DNA from: an uncultured Paenibacillus sp.
GTDB taxonomy: Bacteria; Bacillota; Bacilli; Paenibacillales; Paenibacillaceae
Assembly (NCBI GenBank): GCA_937895345.1
Contig: CALAWP010000023.1
Span: 1-34,415 of the forward strand
DNA length: 34,415 nt
Reading direction: 5' to 3'
Made by a program: the position numbers and the translations under genes. Shown here piece by piece: positions 1-8,140 of this stretch (within the stretch, counting starts at the first letter, position 1; each line of letters opens with the position of its first letter). Below the pieces are notes generated by a model. That model was not told the DNA's origin, made no database searches, and saw only the letters and a list, made by a program, of their open reading frames with translations.

Positions 1-8
1 CTGACCTT

Positions 9-224
9 CTAGCAACAATGCCCCGTTATCATGGGCTTTCGAAATTCAGGTTGAATATAATTTTTCGTTGTAATGTTGGCCCAGCCAATCGTGAACTCTT
101 CATAGAGCTTACCTTGCAGCATGAAGGTAATTTGCAGTTTGCTGCCTTCATGCTCGCCCGGAATATGGTGAACAAATTTAAACTCTATAGAAGCAAAATC
201 ATGAAGATCATGTAAGATCGCCAA
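9..224 (-). CDS. possible small hypothetical protein (71 aa)
   Basis: A complete 71-codon reading frame starts at a TTG codon; an in-frame TGA lies just upstream, so it cannot be longer. A weak AAAAGAG purine stretch lies about 10 nt before the TTG. The protein has no low-complexity sequence or membrane segment, and the alternating hydrophobic pattern (near the FKFVHHIPG and LQITFML stretches) suggests a small soluble beta-rich fold. I do not recognise the family. The local DNA is more AT-rich than the rest of the window. The opposite strand carries an overlapping 65-codon frame that reads less like a protein. It could be spurious. Confidence 0.35.
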   Translation of the reverse strand: MAILHDLHDFASIEFKFVHHIPGEHEGSKLQITFMLQGKLYEEFTIGWANITTKNYIQPEFRKPMITGHCC

Positions 225-582
225 GCTAAATCAACTCTTTTCTTTGAATTATGGCAGCAGTTCTACAACAAAAACTGGATCTCGTCCAGAAGAGGATGAT
301 TAAACGCTACTTCCGTAATGCCCCTTTCTATTGCCCACTATAGCGGGTTTAGATAAAGTAAACTAAATTCGTATTTTCCGCCCCCCCGTATCCGTCCTGC
401 AATCACCTCCTTAATTCCCGCAGCCAAAACCGCATCCCTCACCCATACTTATCCTTATGTCGAACTGGTGACTAACTTATGGCGGAAAAAAGACAAAATG
501 TTTACGTAATTGTTAACCCCGCAGTCACGGCTTCCCGAATCTGCTATGGTATTCGTAAGCAATAATTTCGAGGAGTGGAACC
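225..582. other. intergenic region upstream of qoxA, no gene seen
   Basis: About 360 bases without a convincing gene. It contains a minus-strand AAGGAGGTGATT at 401-412, a perfect Shine-Dalgarno complement that leads only to a 17-codon TTG frame. It also contains a TGTCGAA heptamer at 458-464 that matches a Spo0A box core, and a possible extended -10 element before qoxA. None of these is strong alone. Confidence 0.5.
542..550 (+). promoter_or_regulatory. possible extended -10 element for the qox operon
   Basis: TGC-TATGGT matches the extended -10 form (TGN followed by TATRRT) and would place the transcript start about 26 nt before the qoxA start codon. No good -35 hexamer is visible at 17 nt, which extended -10 promoters can tolerate. 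This is inferred from pattern only. Confidence 0.35.
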
Positions 583-1638
583 GTGATGAGACCTTACTAT
601 CGAATGCTGGCAGCCGTCGTATTTCTGGCCATGGCGTTGACGCTGACGGGCTGCAGTGAGCAGTTCATCGTGCTCGACCCCAAAGGGCCGATCGGTCAGT
701 CCCAGAAGGAACTGATCATTATCTCTACTGTATTGTGCGCGATTATCATCGTCCCTGTCCTCATTATGACGGCGGTTATCGCCTGGCGCTACCGGGACCG
801 TCCCGGCCGCAAAGCCGCCTACAAGCCGAACTGGGAGCACAATACGAAGCTGGAATTGACCTGGTGGGGCATTCCGATTGTCATTATCGTCATTTTGGCG
901 GGCATCACGATCAAATACACCTACGAGCTGGAACCGTCCAAGCCGCTGGAATCGGCGGTCAAGCCGATTACGATACAGGTCACTTCGATGGATTGGAAAT
1001 GGCTGTTCAAATATCCCGAAGAGGATATCGCCACGATCAACTACGTCAAATTTCCGGAAGGCGTTCCGGTCCGTTTTCAGCTGACCTCGGACACGGCCAT
1101 GAACTCCTTCTGGATTCCGCAGCTCGGCGGCCAGCTGTACTCGATGTCCGGCATGGCGATGACGCTGTATCTGCAAGCCGACGAGCAGGGCAGCTACTAC
1201 GGCTCCGGAGCGAACTTCAACGGAAAAGACTTCGCCCAGATGACATTTACGGCGGATGCGGTATCTCAGGAGGAATACGACGCCTGGGTGCAGGAAGTGA
1301 AAAGCGGCGCTCCGGCCTTGACGTTGGACGGCTACAAGGAGCTCCAGAAGCCGGGACGTTCCGAAGTGCAGTTGTTCTCAAGCTTCCCTGAAGGGCTGTT
1401 CGATCAAATCGTCACGCAATATGTAGAAAAAGGCTCCAAAGGAGCGCATTCGCATCACGGAGCCGGTGCAGCTGCGCAAGAGGCTGACGATTCGGCCGGC
1501 GAAGCGGCCGGTTCGAAGGATGCAGGCGCCGATGAGGAAGCCGGGCACAACGGACATGGCGGCCATAGCTCGGCAGCTTCCGGCGATGCCGTTACGGCCG
1601 ACGCCTCCGGCGCGCACGGCAATGGGCACAGCCACTAA
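583..1638 (+). CDS. qoxA: cytochrome aa3 quinol oxidase subunit II (lipoprotein)
   Basis: This is subunit II of the heme-copper menaquinol oxidase, which passes electrons from quinol to oxygen and pumps protons. The 351-residue protein has a lipoprotein signal with lipobox LTGC (Cys24), two membrane segments (about 45-68 and 93-111) and an outside cupredoxin-like domain. The CuA site is absent: where cytochrome c oxidases have Cys-x3-Cys this protein reads GSYYGSGANFNGKDFAQM with no cysteine, which marks a quinol oxidase. Residues 288-351 form an unusual His/Ala/Gly-rich tail with nine histidines. The GTG start at 583 has AGGAG 7 nt upstream; the next codon, ATG at 586, is an alternative. It is the first gene of a tight four-gene operon. 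Confidence 0.95.
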   Translation: MMRPYYRMLAAVVFLAMALTLTGCSEQFIVLDPKGPIGQSQKELIIISTVLCAIIIVPVLIMTAVIAWRYRDRPGRKAAYKPNWEHNTKLELTWWGIPIVIIVILAGITIKYTYELEPSKPLESAVKPITIQVTSMDWKWLFKYPEEDIATINYVKFPEGVPVRFQLTSDTAMNSFWIPQLGGQLYSMSGMAMTLYLQADEQGSYYGSGANFNGKDFAQMTFTADAVSQEEYDAWVQEVKSGAPALTLDGYKELQKPGRSEVQLFSSFPEGLFDQIVTQYVEKGSKGAHSHHGAGAAAQEADDSAGEAAGSKDAGADEEAGHNGHGGHSSAASGDAVTADASGAHGNGHSH

Positions 1639-1662
1639 TCGCCAACGAGAGGAGAACTCATT

Positions 1663-3651
1663 ATGCTCGATAAAATCAAAGATTTTTCATCCGAGTTTTT
1701 CGTAACCGGCGATCCGCTCATTCTGGGCGCGCAGGTGGCCATCGGCCTGACGCTGGTTGCGATCGTCTTCACCCTGACTTTTTTCAAAAAATGGCGCTGG
1801 CTCTGGACGGAATGGCTGACTACCGTCGACCATAAACGCATCGGCATTATGTACATTATTTGCTCCATTCTGATGCTGTTCCGCGGCGGCGTCGACGCGC
1901 TGCTCATGCGGGTGCAGCTGGCCGCTCCGCAGCTGGAATTTCTGAACGCGGAGCACTATAACCAGATCTTTACGACGCACGGCGTTATCATGATTCTGTT
2001 TATGGCCATGCCGCTCATGTTCGGCTTGTTCAACATTATCGTGCCGCTGCAGCTCGGTGCGCGCGACGTCGCGTTCCCGTTCCTGAACGCCTTCAGCTTC
2101 TGGATGTTCTTCTTCGGCGCGATGCTGTTCAACGTATCGTTCGTCATCGGCGGTTCGCCCGACGCGGGCTGGCTCGCTTATCCGCCGCTGTCGGGGCTGT
2201 CCGGCAGTCCGGGCGTCGGCCAAGACTTCTATATTTGGGGCATTCAAATATCCGGCATCGGCTCCCTGGCGACGGGCATCAACTTTATCGTCACGATTCT
2301 GAAGATGAGAGCGCCGGGCATGTCGCTGATGAAGATGCCGATGTTCAGCTGGTCGGTGCTGTCATCTTGCGTCACGATCATTTTCGCGTTTCCGATCTTG
2401 ACCGTTACGCTGTTCCTGTTGTTCCTGGACCGCTACCTGGGCGCGCATTTCTTTACGCTCGACGGCGGCGGCAACCCGATGATGTACATCAACCTGATCT
2501 GGATGTGGGGACATCCCGAGGTTTATATCGTAATATTGCCCGCTTTCGGCATCTTTTCCGAGATCGTGGCCACCTTTGCGAAGAAAAAGCTGTTCGGCTA
2601 CAAATCGATGGTGTTCGCCCTCATGTCCATCAGCTTCTTCTCGTTCTTTACGTGGGCGCATCACTTCTTTACGATGGGCTCCGGCGCGGACGTCAACGCG
2701 TTCTTTGCGGTCACGACGATGCTGATCGCCATTCCGACCGGGGTCAAAGTGTTCAACTGGCTGTTTACGATGTTCCGCGGCCGTCTAAGCTTCCCGACGC
2801 CGATGATGTGGACGCTCGCGTTCATTCCGTGTTTTGTCGTCGGCGGCATGACCGGGGTGCTGCTGTCGGTCGCTCCGGCAGACTTCCAGTTCCACAACAG
2901 CTACTTCCTGATCGCGCACTTCCACCAGGTGCTGATCGGCGGCGTCGTGTTCGGATATTTCGCGGGTTTGTACTACTGGTGGCCGAAGATGTTCGGCTTC
3001 AAGCTGCACGAAGGCTTGGGCAAGTGGGCATTCTGGTTCTGGAACATCGGCTTTTACATTTGCTTCATGCCGCAGTACGCGCTCGGCCTCATGGGCATGA
3101 CGCGGCGCTTCAACGAATACAACTTCGACATGGGCTGGCAGCCGCTTAACGTCGTGTCGACAGTCGGCGGCTTCCTGATGGGCATCGCCTTCCTGTTCCA
3201 GGTATGGCAAATCGCGCACAGCATCAAGTTCTTGAAAAGAGAAAAGACCGGCGACAACTGGGACGGCAGAACACTGGAATGGTCAATTCCTTCGCCGGCG
3301 CCGATGTACAACTTCGCGCGCATTCCGGTCGTCACCAGTCAGGACGACTGGTGGGAGAAGAAGCTGCGCCGCGCCAGAGGCGAAGCGGACGCGCCGGAAG
3401 TCGTTGCCGCCGAACAGGCGCCGCTGGAGCCGATCCATATGCCGCGCAACTCCGGCATCCCGTTCGTCATGTCGGCTTTCTGGTTCGTCGCCGGCTTCGG
3501 CTTCGTATGGGATTGGACCTGGATGGTCGTCGTCGGCCTGGCCGGCGTTATCGTCACCATGCTGGCCAGATCGTTCACGTATAACACCGATTATTATATT
3601 CCGGTAGACGAGATCAAGCGGACGGAAGCCGCGGCAAGGGGGGCTCACTAA
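1663..3651 (+). CDS. qoxB: cytochrome aa3 quinol oxidase subunit I
   Basis: This is the catalytic subunit, which holds the low-spin heme and the heme-CuB oxygen-reduction site. The length, 662 residues, is normal for QoxB/CyoB. All expected ligands are present and, by recall, fall at the same numbers as in E. coli CyoB: His106 and His421 for low-spin heme, His419 for high-spin heme, and His284 (cross-linked to Tyr288), His333 and His334 for CuB. Proton-channel residues Asp135, Glu286 and Lys362 are intact. Arg74, Asp78, His98 and Gln101 match the quinol-site residues. About 14-15 membrane segments are predicted by eye. A GGAGAA site precedes the ATG. The stop codon overlaps the qoxC start by one base (TAATG). 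Confidence 0.97.
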   Translation: MLDKIKDFSSEFFVTGDPLILGAQVAIGLTLVAIVFTLTFFKKWRWLWTEWLTTVDHKRIGIMYIICSILMLFRGGVDALLMRVQLAAPQLEFLNAEHYNQIFTTHGVIMILFMAMPLMFGLFNIIVPLQLGARDVAFPFLNAFSFWMFFFGAMLFNVSFVIGGSPDAGWLAYPPLSGLSGSPGVGQDFYIWGIQISGIGSLATGINFIVTILKMRAPGMSLMKMPMFSWSVLSSCVTIIFAFPILTVTLFLLFLDRYLGAHFFTLDGGGNPMMYINLIWMWGHPEVYIVILPAFGIFSEIVATFAKKKLFGYKSMVFALMSISFFSFFTWAHHFFTMGSGADVNAFFAVTTMLIAIPTGVKVFNWLFTMFRGRLSFPTPMMWTLAFIPCFVVGGMTGVLLSVAPADFQFHNSYFLIAHFHQVLIGGVVFGYFAGLYYWWPKMFGFKLHEGLGKWAFWFWNIGFYICFMPQYALGLMGMTRRFNEYNFDMGWQPLNVVSTVGGFLMGIAFLFQVWQIAHSIKFLKREKTGDNWDGRTLEWSIPSPAPMYNFARIPVVTSQDDWWEKKLRRARGEADAPEVVAAEQAPLEPIHMPRNSGIPFVMSAFWFVAGFGFVWDWTWMVVVGLAGVIVTMLARSFTYNTDYYIPVDEIKRTEAAARGAH

Positions 3652-4352
3652 TGGCGCAAGCATTCGCGGACAAGCGCAAACCGATTCTGGAAGCAAGCCA
3701 CGGCGCCGGCGGGACCGCAACAGCCGCCGCGGCGGGGCACGGCGGTCATGGCGGAGGCCATGGCCATGCCGGGCATGACGGCCACGACCATCACGATCAG
3801 GAATCGATGAAGGTGTTCGGCTTCTGGCTGTTTCTCATTACCGACGTCATTCTGTTCGGCGTCCTGTTCGCCACCTTCGTCGTCCTTCGCCTGAACACGG
3901 CCGGAGGACCGACCGGCGGCGAGCTGATCGAAATGCCGGGCATTATCGCCTCGACGTTTATATTGCTGACGAGCAGCTTTACCAGCGGCATTGCCTTGCT
4001 GGAGATGAACAAGGGCAACAAACGCGGATTGATCTTGTGGCTTGTCATTACGGCCCTGCTCGGCGCATCGTTTATTTATCTGGAAGTGACGGAGTTCATG
4101 CATCTGGTGCATGAAGGCGCGACGATCGGCACAAGCGCCTACTGGTCCGCTTTCTATACGCTGGTCGGCACGCACGGGCTTCACGTCTCGCTCGGCCTCG
4201 TCTGGATGACGGCGCTGATCCTGCAGCTCGCCAAGCGCGGAATTACGCCGGTGACGAAACGCAAAGTGAACATCATCAGCTTGTACTGGCATTTCCTCGA
4301 CGTCGTCTGGATTTTCGTATTCACGATCGTTTACCTGATGGGGGTGATGTAA
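3651..4352 (+). CDS. qoxC: cytochrome aa3 quinol oxidase subunit III
   Basis: This is a heme-copper oxidase subunit III of 233 residues. It carries five membrane segments after residue 52 and the conserved GTHGLHV and YWHFLDVVWIFVF stretches typical of the family. The first 52 residues are atypical: they hold nine histidines in a Gly/Ala/His/Asp-rich run. From the known topology of this subunit the N-terminus should face the cytoplasm. Translation is probably coupled to qoxB, because the ATG overlaps its stop codon and a GGGGGG-containing purine tract lies just upstream. Confidence 0.95.
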   Translation: MAQAFADKRKPILEASHGAGGTATAAAAGHGGHGGGHGHAGHDGHDHHDQESMKVFGFWLFLITDVILFGVLFATFVVLRLNTAGGPTGGELIEMPGIIASTFILLTSSFTSGIALLEMNKGNKRGLILWLVITALLGASFIYLEVTEFMHLVHEGATIGTSAYWSAFYTLVGTHGLHVSLGLVWMTALILQLAKRGITPVTKRKVNIISLYWHFLDVVWIFVFTIVYLMGVM

Positions 4353-4353
4353 G

Positions 4354-4746
4354 ATGGCGAATCCTCAAACACCAAGCGGCCGCGGGCATGCGGCGCACGG
4401 CCATGACGGACATGGAGGCGGCGCCCATGAGGGCGGCCACGGTTCGCATGAAGGCGGGCACGGCTCTCTGAAGTCGTATGTGATCGGCTTCCTGCTCTCG
4501 ATCGTGCTGACGATCATCCCGCTTGTCGCCGTCATGAACGGCATGTTCAGCAAGCAAGTGACGACGGTTCTCATCTTGGCGATGGCCGTGCTGCAATTTG
4601 CCGTTCAGCTTCTGTTCTTCATGCATATCCGGGAGGAGAACAAACCTCGCTACAATCTGATCTCGCTCATATTCGGCCTCGTCATCATGCTGACGATCGT
4701 GGCGGGTTCGATCTGGATTATGACGTACAACGCGGTGGCAACGTAA
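4354..4746 (+). CDS. qoxD: cytochrome aa3 quinol oxidase subunit IV
   Basis: This is the small subunit IV (130 residues) of the quinol oxidase, with three membrane segments (about 42-63, 68-90 and 99-123). The family signature includes a helix ending QLLFFMHI followed by a short charged loop. It is thought to help assemble or stabilise the CuB centre. Like QoxC, its N-terminus is extended by a His/Gly-rich region, with eight histidines in residues 12-36. It begins one base after the qoxC stop, with the ribosome binding site (GGGGGTGAT) inside the end of qoxC. It is the last gene of the operon, followed by a strong terminator. Confidence 0.93.
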   Translation: MANPQTPSGRGHAAHGHDGHGGGAHEGGHGSHEGGHGSLKSYVIGFLLSIVLTIIPLVAVMNGMFSKQVTTVLILAMAVLQFAVQLLFFMHIREENKPRYNLISLIFGLVIMLTIVAGSIWIMTYNAVAT

Positions 4747-4785
4747 GGGCCGATGCCGGCCCGCCGACCGCTTACAACTTATATG

Positions 4786-4844
4786 AACCTTCCGTGCGGA
4801 GGACGTTTCGATTGACGAACGTCTCCCGCAACGGAAGGTTTTTT
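4786..4844 (+). terminator. rho-independent terminator of the qox operon
   Basis: AACCTTCCGT (4786-4795) pairs with ACGGAAGGTT (4831-4840), enclosing a second inner pairing (GGACGTT with AACGTCT), and is followed by a T run. It lies 40 nt after qoxD. Confidence 0.9.
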
Positions 4845-4868
4845 ATATCCCCTCGATCCGTCTGCATC

Positions 4869-4924
4869 CATTATCCCCTCTGCTCAGGGTTAACCGATCG
4901 GGTTCCTGAGCCGATGGGATAATG
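4869..4924. repeat. 56-nt imperfect hairpin of unknown role
   Basis: CATTATCCC (4869-4877) pairs with GGGATAATG (4916-4924). After a 4+4 internal loop, GCTCAGG (4882-4888) pairs with CCTGAGC (4905-4911), and inside that AACC pairs with GGTT around GATC. There is no T run, so it is not a standard terminator. It lies between the qox terminator and the acetyltransferase gene, ending about 146 nt before that start codon. Confidence 0.7.
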
Positions 4925-5070
4925 AGCGCATGCAGCAACAAACAAGCAACGCCTGCCGAGGCTTCGCTCCACGGCATTACAATAAAACGGCTATAGCCAA
5001 ACTGCTCCTTTTCGAGGCGTCCCGCTCCATGCCATACTGGGATCGAATAGAAAAAAATGGAGGAGATTCA

Positions 5071-6102
5071 ATGGAGGTGTACTCGCTGCGCCCTTTGCGC
5101 CTTCCGGACGACTACGAAGCCATCGCGAGCGTGCTGAGCGGCTATTGGTCGGAGCCGCCGACGGCGCAAAGCTTGAAGGCAGACGACGACAAGCTGTTTG
5201 AGAAAGGCGAAACCTGGCTGGACGAAAACGGTCTGTTGGCGGGTTATGACCGGGAGCGCCGGGTGGCAGTTGACGAAAGCGGCGGCATTGCCGGGTATTT
5301 GTGGATATGGCGGGCCCCGTGGACGGAGCGGGGGTATTTGAACATGACGCTGGCCGTCGACAAGACTGCCCGCGGACAAGGAGCGGGAACGCTCCTGCTG
5401 AAGCATGCCGCCGATTGGGCCGAGCAGCTGGGCGCTTCGCGGCTGCTGGCCGAGGTATGGGACGACGACCCCGCTTCCTTGCGATTCGCAAGGCATCGCA
5501 GCTGGGAAATCGAACGGCATGCCTTTCAGTCCGTTCTTCCGATCGGCGAAGGAGCGGAACCGTCGGATGCGGCGGGGCAGCCGTTTCCGGCTCCGGAGGA
5601 GCTGCTCCGGCGGCACGGGCTTCGGCTGCTGACGCTGGCCGATGAGCCGGGCGAAGCGAGCGAGCGCAAGCTCTATGAGATGGAGACCGCCACGCACAGG
5701 GATATTCCCGGCTATATGGGCGATACGCCGGATTTTGCGGAGTGGCGCAAGTGGAATTTGCTGCCGGAAGGCTGTTCTCCCGAGCATATCTACATTGCCG
5801 CCGACGGAAGCCGTTATGTCGGCATCGCCAATATGAAGCATAATCGCCAAACGAACGGCATGTACAACGAATATACCGGGGTCAGCCGTGATTATCGCGG
5901 CAAGGGGGTCGCGCTGGCCTTGAAGCTGGCCGCCATCCGGGCCGCCCGCCAAAGCGGCGCCGCTTATATCCGCACGGACAACGACTCCACGAACGCGCCG
6001 ATGCTGCACGTGAACCGAAAGCTGGGCTATAAGCCGCTTCGCGGCTCCTACAGGATGATCGCGAAGCTTCATGAGGTAAAGAAGGCGTTGTCGGCACCGT
6101 AA
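5071..6102 (+). CDS. tandem GNAT-family N-acetyltransferase
   Basis: A 343-residue protein with two acetyl-CoA-binding GNAT folds. The first has the R/Q-x-x-G-x-G/A motif as RGQGAG (residues 101-106) after a VDKTA strand. The second has RGKGVA (276-281) followed by a helix and the usual NxxMLHVNRKLGY ending. GNAT enzymes move an acetyl group from acetyl-CoA to an amine; the substrate cannot be told. The frame is open upstream to 4930, but the ATG at 5071 is chosen because GGAGGA lies 6 nt before it and the upstream 47 residues do not look like GNAT sequence. It stands alone, downstream of a long hairpin and convergent with the ECF operon. Confidence 0.85.
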   Translation: MEVYSLRPLRLPDDYEAIASVLSGYWSEPPTAQSLKADDDKLFEKGETWLDENGLLAGYDRERRVAVDESGGIAGYLWIWRAPWTERGYLNMTLAVDKTARGQGAGTLLLKHAADWAEQLGASRLLAEVWDDDPASLRFARHRSWEIERHAFQSVLPIGEGAEPSDAAGQPFPAPEELLRRHGLRLLTLADEPGEASERKLYEMETATHRDIPGYMGDTPDFAEWRKWNLLPEGCSPEHIYIAADGSRYVGIANMKHNRQTNGMYNEYTGVSRDYRGKGVALALKLAAIRAARQSGAAYIRTDNDSTNAPMLHVNRKLGYKPLRGSYRMIAKLHEVKKALSAP

Positions 6103-6130
6103 CTGCCGCTCCGCCGGCGTCTTTGCCCGG

Positions 6131-6847
6131 CTATAATCCTCTTTGTTCTACTTCTATATTGTACGGGACGGTCAGAATGAGGCCGGTGCGGACGACATCC
6201 GCCGACCGGCTGCCATCCTGACGATCCGGCGTGCCGACAAAAATATAAAGCGTCGTGCCCGACGTATGGGTGCGAATCATCCCGTCCAGACTCCCGAACG
6301 GCTCCTTGGACCGGTAACGGATTTGCCCGGTCAACCCGATTTCGTCGGTGTCCTGGGCATCGACCGCAACGCCGCTCGCCGATTGAACGACGATGCGGTT
6401 CAAGCCTTCCGCAACCGGAACCGGCTCCATCTTCACGAATGCCGTTCGATTGACGGCATGCCATTCGTTTCTAAGCTCGTCCAGCAGACCTGTCGACAGC
6501 AGCGCCGCCGCGGCCAGGCTTCCTATGCCGATGACGCTCACAAAAAAGAGGCTGACCCCGTCGTATCGAACGATGACGCCGGGACGGCCCGACAGCTTCA
6601 AATGAACCAGAAGCTCGCCGCCCAGCAATATAAACACGACCGGCGCCGCCCAGGGCAGCAGCTCGTACGCATTCGCGTCCTGCCAAAGGGAGACGGCCAG
6701 CGCCGTCCCGATCAGCATCAGCGTAACGCCCATCGAGATCGAGCCTACCCGCCAGACCCGGGGTGCTTGAGCGCCGGACGGTCCTTGCCAACCGTCGGGA
6801 GCCGAGGCATACGGGACGTCGGGTTTTCCGATACTGCCCATGCTCAT
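6131..6847 (-). CDS. membrane protein of the ECF operon, C-terminal beta-rich domain
   Basis: A 238-residue protein with three membrane segments in the N-terminal half (about 36-56, 62-81 and 98-118) and a soluble, beta-strand-rich C-terminal half without cysteines. The layout (small membrane bundle followed by a beta domain) recalls LiaF/DUF4097-type envelope-stress proteins, but I see no diagnostic motif and do not assign it. The start overlaps the stop of the 423-residue gene as ATGA, so translation is probably coupled. It is the last gene of the sigma/anti-sigma operon, which suggests a role in sensing or answering an envelope signal. Confidence 0.75.
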   Translation of the reverse strand: MSMGSIGKPDVPYASAPDGWQGPSGAQAPRVWRVGSISMGVTLMLIGTALAVSLWQDANAYELLPWAAPVVFILLGGELLVHLKLSGRPGVIVRYDGVSLFFVSVIGIGSLAAAALLSTGLLDELRNEWHAVNRTAFVKMEPVPVAEGLNRIVVQSASGVAVDAQDTDEIGLTGQIRYRSKEPFGSLDGMIRTHTSGTTLYIFVGTPDRQDGSRSADVVRTGLILTVPYNIEVEQRGL

Positions 6848-8115
6848 TTCGTCTCCTCCTCCCCTTCCGCTCGACCGAACACGGGCGCTTCGAAGCTCCG
6901 CTCAGGCGCGGGCGGGGATGCCGGCGGAGCCGCTTTGCCGCCTCCGAATGCAAGCCGCAGCCCGGCCGCAATCAGCAGGAAAGCGGTAAGCGCGGTCGGA
7001 ATCATATACTTGATCTGCATATAGGCTCTGTATAAGTTACTGTTTTCCCAGTAACGGAACAGAAACACCGCAAAGACCTGGTCGATCAAGTAATAGATCC
7101 CGAAACCAAGCAGCGCCAGACCGAGCCACCGCTGATACGGCGCAAACTGCGGCAGCACGGGATCGTCGCTCATCTCCCGGCGCTCGTAGCGCGCCACCTG
7201 ATGAAACGCGTCAAAAAACGCAAAACACCAAAACAGCGGAAGCAAAAACAGAAACAGCGACAGACGCATATTGTCCATAATAAATATCGCCAGCAAAAAT
7301 CCGGCCATCAGCTGAAGCCCCCGCTTTTGCTGCCCTAAATACAAGTGACCCGCTCCGGGAAAGATCGAAAGCACAATGGCAAGCACCTTGTTTTTGCGGC
7401 CGGATTCGATATGCGCCTCCAGCAGCTCGAACAGCGACTTGTCCTCGAGCATCTCGCCTCTGTGCTTGGCATGCAGCAGCCCGATCGCATCGAACATGCC
7501 GTAAATCCACATGACGGGCAGCCCCAGCAAAAAGACCAGCAGCGCTCCGGAATTCATAATAACGCTCAAAAATACGATGATGACAAACAGACCGACAAAC
7601 GAAATGAGCAGCGTAATGCCCCTTTGCATGAGGCCCATATTCATATGGCCCAGCCCCGGAATGATCGACAACAGGACGGTTTTGATCTTTTCCTGCTGTT
7701 GTTCGTACGACGGCCTGTAGGCTTGGTCTTGATACGCGTACGCCCCCGCACTTGAACCGTAGGAGGCATCTCCTCCGTAACCGGCATCCCCCATCGGTCC
7801 CGGATACGGCTGCCCGCCATAACCGGAAGAGGCGTACGCCTGCGGATTGAGGCCGGGCGCCTTGCCGGAGAGCAGCGTGACGATCATGTCGATCATATTG
7901 ATCAGCCAGCTGAAGCCGGAAACGAGCAGCGTCAGCGCGACGAATCCATCCTCCCAATATCCGCTGACGAATGCGGAAAAAATCAGCGTCGCGATCGGAC
8001 CGAAACAGAACCCGGCATATATGATGAAGCGGAACGGCCTGCCCAAATAGGCGTGCCCGACTCCGGGAATAAAAGATAGCAGCAAGGCGGCTATCGGACT
8101 TTTGGCGGTTGCCAT
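6844..8115 (-). CDS. polytopic membrane protein with three copies of an S-x-x-PG-x-GH-x-x-x-G motif
   Basis: A 423-residue integral membrane protein. The same motif appears three times: SFIPGVGHAYLG (14-25), SIIPGLGHMNMG (150-161) and SIFPGAGHLYLG (250-261). Copies two and three are each followed by hydrophobic helices and an FDA sequence near residues 208-210 and 301-303. This resembles a triplicated TM2-like hairpin unit. A Gly/Tyr/Pro-rich linker (about 94-140) separates copies one and two, and the C-terminal tail is Pro/Glu-rich. A GGAAAGGAAG site lies about 10 nt before the ATG, 25 nt after the anti-sigma gene. The function is unknown; its place in the operon suggests it is a target or sensor of the ECF pathway. 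Confidence 0.8.
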   Translation of the reverse strand: MATAKSPIAALLLSFIPGVGHAYLGRPFRFIIYAGFCFGPIATLIFSAFVSGYWEDGFVALTLLVSGFSWLINMIDMIVTLLSGKAPGLNPQAYASSGYGGQPYPGPMGDAGYGGDASYGSSAGAYAYQDQAYRPSYEQQQEKIKTVLLSIIPGLGHMNMGLMQRGITLLISFVGLFVIIVFLSVIMNSGALLVFLLGLPVMWIYGMFDAIGLLHAKHRGEMLEDKSLFELLEAHIESGRKNKVLAIVLSIFPGAGHLYLGQQKRGLQLMAGFLLAIFIMDNMRLSLFLFLLPLFWCFAFFDAFHQVARYERREMSDDPVLPQFAPYQRWLGLALLGFGIYYLIDQVFAVFLFRYWENSNLYRAYMQIKYMIPTALTAFLLIAAGLRLAFGGGKAAPPASPPAPERSFEAPVFGRAEGEEETK

Positions 8116-8140
8116 ATACGTAAAACTTCCTTTCCGTAGA

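Noticed and set aside
385..412. 3' end of a 16S rRNA gene (CACCTCCTT with a CGTATC upstream)
   Set aside because: The spacing and bases between the two short matches differ from 16S rRNA, and nothing further upstream resembles it.
458..464. Spo0A box controlling the qox operon
   Set aside because: Only the seven-base core matches, 120 nt from the start; about four such matches are expected by chance in this window.
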